A DNA stretch of 64,000 nucleotides from Nitrincola tibetensis. GTDB taxonomy: Bacteria > Pseudomonadota > Gammaproteobacteria > Pseudomonadales > Balneatricaceae. The DNA lies in the NCBI RefSeq assembly GCF_003284585.1, contig NZ_QKRX01000005.1, positions 1 to 64,000 on the forward strand, in the 5' to 3' direction. A program made the translations under genes and the position numbers. The notes beneath the pieces are model-generated. The model had not been told where the DNA came from. It saw nothing but the letters and a program-made list of their open reading frames with translations, and made no database searches. Shown in pieces: positions 57,007 to 64,000 of this stretch (the first letter of the stretch is position 1; every line of letters starts with the position of its first letter).

Positions 57007-57966
57007 CTAACGTAACCTTGGATTAAGGGCATCACGAAGCCAATCGCCAAGCAGGTTCACTGACAAGGCAAGCAGTAACAGAGTGATGCCTGGAAACAGT
57101 GTGATCCACCATTCGCCAGAAAAAAGGAACTCATTACCCACCCGAATCAAAGTTCCAAGGCTGGGTTGGGTTGCAGGTACTCCAACACCCAAAAAGGACA
57201 AGGTGGATTCTAGAATAATTGCCAGTGCTAAACCGATAGTGCCGATTACCAATACCGGACCCATGACATTCGGTAAAATATGACGTCCTAGAATGCGAAA
57301 GGAGGAAACACCAAACAGTCGTGCGGCTTGAACATATTCTTTGTTTTTCTCTGCTAGAGTCGAGCTGCGAACCGTTCGTGCATATTGCACCCAATCGCTT
57401 AAGCCGATTGAAAGAATTAACACATAAATGGCGGCTTGCTCCTGCATTTCACTGGGTATAAGGCTCTTCGTAATCCCAAAAATGAGCAGTGCGACTAGAA
57501 TCGCAGGAAAGCTTAGTTGTACATCCGCAATACGCATAATTAAGGTGTCAACCCAGCCACCTTTATAACCTGCTATCAAACCCAACGTAATGCCTAAGAT
57601 TGCCGCAAATGCTACAGCTGCAAAGCCAACTAACAGTGAGATACGCGCACCGTACAGAATGGCTGAAAAAATATCTCGACCTTGGCTGTCTGTTCCCATT
57701 AAGTAAACATTGCCCGTGAACGCATTGGGTGCCATAGGAGGAGTAAAACCATCCATCAGATTGAGTGAAGATGGATCAAAAGGTGTATGAGGTGCAATCC
57801 AAGGCGCGAATGCGGCGGCCAAAATAATTGCTAGGGTTAAAATAGCGGACAGAATAATAATAGGACGACGACTGAAGTCGTAAAAAAGATCACTGTCGAG
57901 AATCCGACCGAGTAGCCGACGCTTCACTGTCGCCGTTGAGTTGGGCGTATTTTCAGTCATATGCAT
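57007..57966 (-). CDS. Peptide ABC transporter permease (DppC/OppC type)
   Basis: 319 residues with a cytoplasmic N-terminus, a first helix at about 35-55 and five more helices from 105 on. The ABC-permease EAA-type loop is ARLFGVSSFRILGRHILPNV. The GTDSQGRDIFSAILYGARISL segment (about 92-112) is typical of OppC. Together with the DppB-like partner it forms the channel. Confidence 0.94.
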   Translation of the reverse strand: MHMTENTPNSTATVKRRLLGRILDSDLFYDFSRRPIIILSAILTLAIILAAAFAPWIAPHTPFDPSSLNLMDGFTPPMAPNAFTGNVYLMGTDSQGRDIFSAILYGARISLLVGFAAVAFAAILGITLGLIAGYKGGWVDTLIMRIADVQLSFPAILVALLIFGITKSLIPSEMQEQAAIYVLILSIGLSDWVQYARTVRSSTLAEKNKEYVQAARLFGVSSFRILGRHILPNVMGPVLVIGTIGLALAIILESTLSFLGVGVPATQPSLGTLIRVGNEFLFSGEWWITLFPGITLLLLALSVNLLGDWLRDALNPRLR

Positions 57967-57988
57967 TTCTCATAGAAGTTTACTCTTT

Positions 57989-58975
57989 TCATCGGCTAGC
58001 ACTGCGTTTTGTCACCCGTAAGCGGGGATCAACGGCGAAGTACAATAGATCTACGATTAAGTTAATAATGACAAACACCAGTGCAATTAGAAGCAAGTAG
58101 GCCGACATAAAGGGAATATCGACAAAACGAATAGCATTAATAAATAGCAGACCAACCCCAGGCCATTGGAAGACTGTTTCGGTAATAATTGCAAAAGCGA
58201 TGATTGAGCCGAGTTGTAATCCTGCAATGGTGATGACAGGCAGTAGTGTGTTTTTTAAAGCATGGCGAAAATGTATTGAACGCTGCTTTATGCCACGGGC
58301 ACGTGCGAATTTGATGTAATCGGTACGCAATACTTCCAACATTTCAGCGCGAACTAACCTCATCAATAGCGTCAACTGAAAGAGACCTAATGTGATAGAA
58401 GGTAAAATTAACGATTTCCAGCCCGAAAGAGTTAGTAGACCCGTGCTCCAGTTTTCAGTCACTTGAACGGTTTCACCCCGACCAAACGAAGGTAACCACT
58501 GCAACTCAACTGAGAAAACATAAATCAGTAAAATACCAATCAAAAAGGTCGGAAGAGAAACGCCAATTAACGACGACGACATAATAAAATGGCTGAGCCA
58601 TCCATCGCGCCTTAGCGCGGTGTAAACGCCTAGACCGATTCCTAAACTAATGGCTAAAACGCCAGATACAAGCGCTAGCTCAAGAGTGGCCGGAAGACGT
58701 TCTGCAATGACATCGGAAACAGGTCGAGCCATACGGTATGAAATGCCAAACTCACCTTGTACCGCATTGCCTACAAATCGAAAGAACTGAATTGGAATGG
58801 GGTCATTTAATCCTAAGCGGTCACGTAGCTCGGCGCGGTCTTGCTGACTTGCTTCTTGGCCGACCATATTATTAATCGGGTCACCAACAAACTGGAATAA
58901 GCTAAACGAGATGAAGGCAACCACCAACATCACCATAGCCGCTTGAATGATGCGGCGAATCAACATTGCAATCAT
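57989..58975 (-). CDS. Peptide ABC transporter permease (DppB/OppB type)
   Basis: 328 residues and six helices. The N-terminal IRRIIQAAMVMLVVAFISF, RARGIKQRSIHFRHALKNTLLP (EAA loop) and the C-terminal DLLYFAVDPRLR are DppB/OppB hallmarks. It is separated from the binding-protein gene by 59 bases containing a hairpin that may set relative expression. Confidence 0.94.
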   Translation of the reverse strand: MIAMLIRRIIQAAMVMLVVAFISFSLFQFVGDPINNMVGQEASQQDRAELRDRLGLNDPIPIQFFRFVGNAVQGEFGISYRMARPVSDVIAERLPATLELALVSGVLAISLGIGLGVYTALRRDGWLSHFIMSSSLIGVSLPTFLIGILLIYVFSVELQWLPSFGRGETVQVTENWSTGLLTLSGWKSLILPSITLGLFQLTLLMRLVRAEMLEVLRTDYIKFARARGIKQRSIHFRHALKNTLLPVITIAGLQLGSIIAFAIITETVFQWPGVGLLFINAIRFVDIPFMSAYLLLIALVFVIINLIVDLLYFAVDPRLRVTKRSASR

Positions 58976-59002
58976 AATGCTATGCTCATATGAAACAAGG
59001 AA

Positions 59003-59026
59003 CCTCCGCCTTTAAAAAGACGGAGG
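59003..59026 (-). other. Intercistronic hairpin in the peptide-transporter operon
   Basis: CCTCCG and CGGAGG form a 6-bp GC stem between the binding-protein gene and the first permease gene, with a T-rich loop. Such hairpins often protect the upstream mRNA or attenuate read-through, giving an excess of binding protein; that role is inference. Confidence 0.5.
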
Positions 59027-59034
59027 GGGATGGA

Positions 59035-60618
59035 TTACTTAAAAGATAAGTATTTCAACATCGGTTGGTTTTGAGACTGCACCGCAAAGTCGATATCTGA
59101 ACGAACGGCCCAATTCAAAACTTGATGGTGAATGGGTAAGTAAACCGTATCGCTTTGAACAATTTCCCATGCTCGCGCGATCTTCGCATTACGCTCGTTT
59201 AGATCCGTTTCGGTCGGTAATGAGCGAGACAAACTGTCAAACTCTTCATTTGACCAGCCCGTGAAATTCCAAGCGCCCGTATTTGGGGTTTTGGTTTCCA
59301 AAAGGAAGTCAAATACGTAATGTGAGTCAAGTGGTGGAACGGCCCAGCCGAGGATATAAAAATCCAGTTCGCCTTGTTGCAGCTCAGCGAAGTGAATGCT
59401 ATTGGCGCGTGCATCTAAACGTACATTGATGCCTGCTTGCCCTAGCATGCCAGTGACTGCCTGGCAGATAGCCTCGTCATTAACATAACGATCATTTGTA
59501 CAGGTCAGAGTGACATTAAAACCGTCAGCATAGCCAGCTTCCGCTAAGAGTTCTTTTGCACGGTTAATGTTGGTCTCGGGAACACTGTCGAGTTCAGACG
59601 TCCAACCGTTCACAAAGGAAGGTGCAATCATACCTGCGGGTACGGATTGATTTCGCATCACCACTTGTTGAATGGCATTACGGTTGATGGCAATGTTCAT
59701 TGCTTCACGAACACGCTGATCAGCAAAGGGGTTTTTTCCTTTAATGTTTGATGTTCGTAGCTCTTCACGTCCCTGATCCATCCCAAAGAAAATGGTACGG
59801 TTTTCAGGAGCCGATAGCATTTTAATGTTGCTGGAGTTGCTTAAACGATTAATGTCTTGAACGGGTACGTCTTGTAAAAAGTCAACTTCTCCAGACAGCA
59901 TAGCAGCTGCCCGAGTTGCGGCTGACTGAATAGGCGTTAGTACAATACGACTAATTTCCATCGGAAATTGGCCCACTCCCCAGTACTCATCATTTCGCAC
60001 CATTTCTGTGCGTACGTCAGGGTCACGACTGATTAAACGGAAAGGACCTGTTCCGTTTGCATTTCGCACAGCAAAGTTTTCCTCACCTGACGAGTAGTCT
60101 TGAGGTGTAACGACATTGTTAGCCTCAGACCAAGCTTTGCTCATGATGAATAAGTTGGTTAGATTATTGGGCAGCAAGGGAGTGGGGCCGTTCGTTTCTA
60201 TATGAACCGTTAAAGGATCAACGGCACGAACGTCAACCACAGAGCTGATTAGCGTTCTCATGTCCGAGTTTGGATGCTGAGCGCGTTGGAATGAGAAAAC
60301 GACATCCTCCGAAGTAAACGGGGTTCCATCATGGAAATGAACACCTTCGCGCAGTTTAAACTCCCAAACATTTGGATTCTCGGTAACAGACCATGAAACA
60401 GCCAAACCGGGTTGCATTTCTGAGTCTAAATCTAGGTAAATAAGAGGATTGTAAATCTGATGTGCGACTGCGTGGGTTTGTCCGTGGTTTTGCGAATGTG
60501 GATCGAAGGTCAGTGAATCGCCTGCACTGGCCCAACGCAGCGTTTGAGAATGGGCGCTAGTCATTAAAACCATTGAAATTGCAGCGCCAAGCGTCATGGC
60601 ACGAAGTGTCTTCTTCAT
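59035..60618 (-). CDS. Peptide-binding protein of ABC transporter (SBP family 5)
   Basis: 527 residues. A signal peptide (cleaved near residue 25, AHS before QTLRW) precedes the SBP_bac_5 fold: LRWASAGDSLTFDPHS, then the VWEFKLREGVHFHDGTPFTSEDVVFS signature (about 90-115; read in two halves) and DFYILGWAVPPLDSHYVF near the C-lobe. It delivers oligo- or dipeptides to the permeases. It heads the five-gene operon. The exact ligand is not evident. Confidence 0.94.
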   Translation of the reverse strand: MKKTLRAMTLGAAISMVLMTSAHSQTLRWASAGDSLTFDPHSQNHGQTHAVAHQIYNPLIYLDLDSEMQPGLAVSWSVTENPNVWEFKLREGVHFHDGTPFTSEDVVFSFQRAQHPNSDMRTLISSVVDVRAVDPLTVHIETNGPTPLLPNNLTNLFIMSKAWSEANNVVTPQDYSSGEENFAVRNANGTGPFRLISRDPDVRTEMVRNDEYWGVGQFPMEISRIVLTPIQSAATRAAAMLSGEVDFLQDVPVQDINRLSNSSNIKMLSAPENRTIFFGMDQGREELRTSNIKGKNPFADQRVREAMNIAINRNAIQQVVMRNQSVPAGMIAPSFVNGWTSELDSVPETNINRAKELLAEAGYADGFNVTLTCTNDRYVNDEAICQAVTGMLGQAGINVRLDARANSIHFAELQQGELDFYILGWAVPPLDSHYVFDFLLETKTPNTGAWNFTGWSNEEFDSLSRSLPTETDLNERNAKIARAWEIVQSDTVYLPIHHQVLNWAVRSDIDFAVQSQNQPMLKYLSFK

Positions 60619-60972
60619 GTGGGTTCCTCATGAAATTATTATATCCTCGCAGTAAGGAATGACTGCAAAGGCTAGTTTAGATTTAAACAACCTAAAGACT
60701 AGCTTCAGGACTCGTTATTATCTAGTGGATCTTGTGGATGATTTCAGCGAAGTTACACCTTGCTGAAATTTTATATAATGACAAAATACGTCATCTAACA
60801 AGTGACATAAATGTTCATTTACTTGTTTATAAACATCTTTTGCTGTTTGCCTCTGTCTTGGAGCTAAAGCAGGGATAGAATTTAAACAAGGTCGCATAGA
60901 TTCTTTTGTCGAGCGCGATTAAATTGTTTAGAATCCTACCCAATTGTAAGGCCGCAACAGGATGGCGTTAGT
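60619..60972. other. Divergent spacer between the peptide transporter and the O-antigen-ligase gene
   Basis: A 354-bp spacer without a gene. It holds two inverted repeats. One is GCTAGT-TTAG / CTAA-AG-ACTAGC (60671-60703, imperfect). The other is a perfect ATTTCAGC/GCTGAAAT pair (60741-60748 and 60762-60769) just before a TATAAT-like hexamer at 60774-60779, which has GTTACA 16 bases upstream. These could be operators or promoter elements for either gene; I cannot assign them. Confidence 0.4.
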
Positions 60973-62346
60973 ATGGATTATGAGTACCCTCAGTCACGTT
61001 TAGAACGCCTTACCGCTGCTGCAATTTTACTATTATTGGTTTGGATGCCCTTGCCATTGGGAAGTAATCGGTCTTGGTCAATGGCATTGTTCATCTTGCT
61101 TGTGGGTGTGTTGGCCCTGATTTGGGGGGTTGCACTCCTTCGAAGCCGCCCCGTACCGAATCGATCTTTACAAGCGGCTTGGTTGATGTTTGCCCTTCTT
61201 GTATCGACTCAGGTTTGGGTTGCGCTCCAGTGGTTATTGGGCTTGACGGCAGATGTGGGTCGTACCTTTCAAAGTTTGATGCTGGGTATTACCTATAGCC
61301 TTCTTTTCTTGATGGTCATCAATCTGTTTAATACACGTAAACGTTTGACGGTGCTGTTAGCCGTGATTGTCATTAGTGGCACCTTTCAAGCCTTTTATGG
61401 GGCCATCATGGTGTTATCGGGTGTTGAGTGGCTACTCGGTGTTCCTAAAGAGTTTTACAAAGGCAACGCAACGGGAACCTTTGTAAACCGCAATCATCTT
61501 GCAGGCTATCTCGAAATGACGTTGGCCTGTGGTATCGGTTTAATGCTGGCGCTCAGAGATGGGCAGCCCTTTCGCTGGGTCAATGTACTTGAACTCTTAT
61601 TAGGCCCTAAAGCCCGATTGCGTCTTGCCTTGGTCATCATGGTCATAGGTTTGGTGATGAGTCAGTCACGCATGGGCAATGCAGGGTTTTTTTCGAGCTT
61701 ATTAATAGTTGGCAGTATTTTTGTTCTGATTAATCGTCAAAATCGGCTCAGAAATAGCATGATACTCATCAGTATTATTCTGATCGATATGTTGGTGATC
61801 AGTCAGTATTTTGGATTAGAGCGCTTAAAAAATCGTCTGATGAATACAGAGGTGGCGATTACTCAAGAAGAAGGGCAGTTGGTGTTCGATATCAACGACC
61901 TCAGAGGACTTGCGTTTACACAGTCTATTCCTTTAGCACAAGAAAAAACCTGGATTGGCCATGGTGCCGGAGCGTATGAGACGGTATTTATTGGGCATAC
62001 AGGCCCCAATTTTGGTGGCCATTTTGATCATGCCCACAATGACTATTTGCAGTTTTGGGTTGAGTTTGGGCTGATTGGTTCCTTGCCATTGTTATTGTTT
62101 ACACTCTTGGCATTGTTTCACTCATTCAGGGCGCTTTGGAATAGAGAATCCCTCTTTAGAAGCGGGGTTGGCTTTGGAACGGCCATGGCTATTATTGCCA
62201 TCGTAATACATTCGGCGTCTGATTTTAACTTGCAGATTCCTGCCAACGCCGTGACCTATGTGGTGATTTGTGCAATAGCCGTGCTAGCCAATGGCCATTC
62301 GCGTAAAAAATACCGTAAGCGCTATCATACGAGTCATGAGTCTTAG
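60973..62346 (+). CDS. O-antigen ligase (Wzy/WaaL) family membrane protein
   Basis: 457 residues with about 11 membrane helices. The family segment FVNRNHLAGYLEMTLACGIG lies at about 170-190, and the large periplasmic loop (about 275-345) includes WIGHGAGAYETVF and HAHNDYLQFWVEFG. These are hallmarks of the Wzy_C/O-antigen ligase family. It polymerises or transfers a surface polysaccharide; there are no glycan genes nearby, so it is an orphan. An AGGATGG ribosome-binding site precedes the ATG. Confidence 0.88.
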   Translation: MDYEYPQSRLERLTAAAILLLLVWMPLPLGSNRSWSMALFILLVGVLALIWGVALLRSRPVPNRSLQAAWLMFALLVSTQVWVALQWLLGLTADVGRTFQSLMLGITYSLLFLMVINLFNTRKRLTVLLAVIVISGTFQAFYGAIMVLSGVEWLLGVPKEFYKGNATGTFVNRNHLAGYLEMTLACGIGLMLALRDGQPFRWVNVLELLLGPKARLRLALVIMVIGLVMSQSRMGNAGFFSSLLIVGSIFVLINRQNRLRNSMILISIILIDMLVISQYFGLERLKNRLMNTEVAITQEEGQLVFDINDLRGLAFTQSIPLAQEKTWIGHGAGAYETVFIGHTGPNFGGHFDHAHNDYLQFWVEFGLIGSLPLLLFTLLALFHSFRALWNRESLFRSGVGFGTAMAIIAIVIHSASDFNLQIPANAVTYVVICAIAVLANGHSRKKYRKRYHTSHES

Positions 62347-62370
62347 GAGATTAATTCGTTTGGGTGACGG

Positions 62371-62412
62371 AATACGCCTTATGTTGCACCAATAGGTGAC
62401 GATAAGCGTATT
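62371..62412. other. Two-part intergenic hairpin
   Basis: An outer stem (AATACGCCTTAT with ATAAGCGTATT, one bulged C) encloses an inner CACC-aata-GGTG stem. No T run follows. It lies 24 bases after the O-antigen-ligase stop and 28 before the next start. It may be a 3' structure or a small repeat element. Confidence 0.5.
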
Positions 62413-62440
62413 GATTCTAATAAGTTGTAAATAGGGTGGA

Positions 62441-63025
62441 ATGTTGAAAAAGTTAAGCACGGGTTGTCATTGGCAAAAGATCATTGCATATATAGCCCTG
62501 CTGACTTGGTTACTGCTGATGATGTTCAGTTTTTGGTGGTTCCACTTTCGTTATTTGCACGCGGCTAGCTCAATCGAAGGTTGGGTAATGTTTCAACAAG
62601 ATCATATTCAGTTGACACTGGATCATCCTACCCATCAACCCACACTAGTGCATTTTTTCGATGTTGATTGTCCATGCAGCCGTTTTGTGACTGCAGATAT
62701 CAAACAGCTGATTGATTTTTCAGCCGAGCAGGCGCAGGTCAAAATACTGGTGCCTAGGTTGGACGATATCCCCAAAGTGCACGGCATTTTTGGCCAGCAG
62801 GTTACTGTGTTGCTTGCCGAGGTAAAACCGGTTGCAGCACCGGCGGCTTGGCTGGTCAATACAGAAGGGGAGACGGTATATTTAGGACCTTACTCGGATA
62901 GTGGTATCTGTCGTAGCGACAGTAATCATCTGGTAGGCGAAATGCTTGCTGATTTACTCCTGGGTAAAGAGATCGAGCGCTATAATCATCTGACTACAGG
63001 CTGTTTCTGTAGTTGGCCGACATAA
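62441..63025 (+). CDS. Thioredoxin-like membrane-anchored protein (DUF6436-like)
   Basis: 194 residues. One N-terminal helix (about 13-35) anchors a thioredoxin-like domain with VHFFDVDCPCSRF; CPC-S replaces the usual CxxC. Other visible segments are APAAWLVNTEGETVYLG and C-terminal TTGCFCSWPT. I infer a periplasmic redox or scaffold role; DUF6436 is my best family guess. The ATG has AGGGTGGA upstream. Confidence 0.7.
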   Translation: MLKKLSTGCHWQKIIAYIALLTWLLLMMFSFWWFHFRYLHAASSIEGWVMFQQDHIQLTLDHPTHQPTLVHFFDVDCPCSRFVTADIKQLIDFSAEQAQVKILVPRLDDIPKVHGIFGQQVTVLLAEVKPVAAPAAWLVNTEGETVYLGPYSDSGICRSDSNHLVGEMLADLLLGKEIERYNHLTTGCFCSWPT

Positions 63026-63053
63026 ACCATTCAGGTAGATTGAGAGCATAATA

Positions 63054-64000
63054 ATGATGCCAAACTCCACAGAACTAGCCCCCTTTTCACTTTATGATCT
63101 GCGTTGTAAAGGCGATCGGATCATGAGCGGGGTGCAGGTGTTATTGTTATTAATTAGCTTTTCGTTGGCCAGTCTCTATTCAACTTGGTTGGAAGCTATG
63201 ATGATTGGCGTGCCCTCTGCCGTCTTACCCGTGTTGCTGACCTTTTGGATGCCTGGTAGCCGTGTGACACGTATCTCTCAAGCCTTGTCATTTATGGTGT
63301 TTTCAGCACTACTGATTCATCAAGCAAATGGCATGGTGGAGATGCATTTCAGTATCTTTGTGTTGTTGGCATTTTTACTTTTTTACAGAGACTGGTTACC
63401 CATTGTTCTAGCGGCAGGTTTGATTGCGGTACATCACCTCAGCTTTAATTTCATGCAGGAAGCTGGACTCGGTGTTTATCTATTTGAGTTTAGAACAGGA
63501 ATTGATATCGTTTTAATACATGCGGCGTTTGTGGTATTCGAAACCGCCATCCTTGTTTACATGGCAGTGTTCATGCAAAAAGAGAGTCTCCAGGTAGAAG
63601 AAATCTCTAATACCGCACAGCGATTGACCATGAGTCAGGGGGTGGTTGATCTCAATACCCCGATTAGTCAGCCAACATCGCCGCTAGCAAAAGCGATCGA
63701 TGAGTATATTCAGGTCATCCAAGCCGCACTAAAGCAGACCGTTGCCATTGGGCAGAGTTTACACATATCGCTACCTGATACCTTGTCAAAACTGCGAACA
63801 ACGCAGTCATTTATCAAGCAGCAGTTTGATCAGTTGACGCAAGTTGCATCGGCTGTTAATGAAATGACAGCCTCTTTCAGAGAAGTGGCCTTGAGTGCGC
63901 AGTCCGCACAGAGCGCGGTTGAACTGACCAATAATCAATCTTTAGAAGCCAGTCAGAAAATAGAGTTAGCACATGACAATATGCAAACGCTATCCGTTAC
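63054..64000 (+). CDS. Methyl-accepting chemotaxis protein, N-terminal part
   Basis: The reading frame from ATG 63054 (or 63057) is open to the window edge, giving 315 residues; the C-terminus lies outside. A membrane sensor of five to six helices (about 25-170) includes the MVEMHFSIFVLLAFLLFYRDW segment and a VHHLSFN motif. A linker and the start of the MCP helical bundle follow, with QVASAVNEMTASFREVALSA near 270-290. This is a chemoreceptor with an integral-membrane rather than periplasmic sensing domain. The HHLSFN histidines could bind a cofactor (inference). Confidence 0.88.
   Translation, partial: MMPNSTELAPFSLYDLRCKGDRIMSGVQVLLLLISFSLASLYSTWLEAMMIGVPSAVLPVLLTFWMPGSRVTRISQALSFMVFSALLIHQANGMVEMHFSIFVLLAFLLFYRDWLPIVLAAGLIAVHHLSFNFMQEAGLGVYLFEFRTGIDIVLIHAAFVVFETAILVYMAVFMQKESLQVEEISNTAQRLTMSQGVVDLNTPISQPTSPLAKAIDEYIQVIQAALKQTVAIGQSLHISLPDTLSKLRTTQSFIKQQFDQLTQVASAVNEMTASFREVALSAQSAQSAVELTNNQSLEASQKIELAHDNMQTLSV

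Noticed and set aside
62385-62400. TGCACC-AATAG-GTGAC resembling an NtrC site
   Set aside because: Half-sites are one base too close and the right half lacks GCA; it is explained by the inner stem of the hairpin.

Overview
The window is about 64 kb of chromosome from a gammaproteobacterium of moderate GC. The clearest taxonomic signals are the miaB-ybeZ-ybeY-ybeX-lnt / leuS-lptE-holA block, a glnA-glnL-glnG locus with NtrC/sigma-54 control, a BarA-type hybrid kinase and a PBP4-type DacB. Marine Oceanospirillales-like bacteria fit best, but that placement is inference. I see no tRNA, insertion sequence, prophage or CRISPR array. Only the 3' end of a 5S rRNA is present, at the left edge, so an rRNA operon lies just outside.

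Layout. (1) 1-1041: 5S rRNA end, terminator, and two small membrane-anchored proteins. (2) 1049-8813, minus strand: two TonB-dependent receptors, an orphan periplasmic binding protein and a BarA-like hybrid histidine kinase, tightly packed as one probable sensing operon. (3) 8950-12581: YceI plus cytochrome b561, a divergent LysR regulator, and DacB. (4) 12722-21798, plus strand: a co-directional run beginning with a membrane-anchored TAXI binding protein and a complete MCE lipid-transport system (STAS-permease, ATPase, MlaD-like, lipoprotein). It continues with a DUF442 phosphatase/sulfurtransferase-like protein, a SulP anion transporter and an unusual SLOG plus two SLATT-like membrane protein. 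(5) 21822-31587: two divergent operons of transglutaminases, amidoligase/ATP-grasp proteins and alpha-E proteins, a conserved but uncharacterised peptide-ligation type system. (6) 31711-37415: an orphan membrane protein, an SNF-family Na+ symporter, dtd, pip and typA/bipA. (7) 37416-41940: glnA and glnLG. (8) 41942-52370: cytochrome c, holA, lptE, leuS, a zinc-ribbon protein, lnt, ybeX, ybeY, ybeZ and miaB. (9) 52478-60618: a Sel1/SPOR protein, a MASE1 diguanylate cyclase and a five-gene peptide ABC transporter. (10) 60973-64000: an O-antigen-ligase family protein, a thioredoxin-like protein and the start of a chemoreceptor.

The most interesting signal is regulatory. The 332-bp spacer between the two divergent ATP-grasp/alpha-E/transglutaminase operons carries a 17-bp NtrC site of glnA type and a second half-site 33 bp away. 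It also carries a good -24/-12 sigma-54 promoter facing each operon. The same motifs and similar spacings occur upstream of glnA 8.5 kb away. This predicts that the whole uncharacterised system is switched on by nitrogen limitation. The second candidate for novelty is the SLOG/SLATT protein translationally coupled to SulP, and the third is the TonB-receptor/binding-protein/hybrid-kinase operon.
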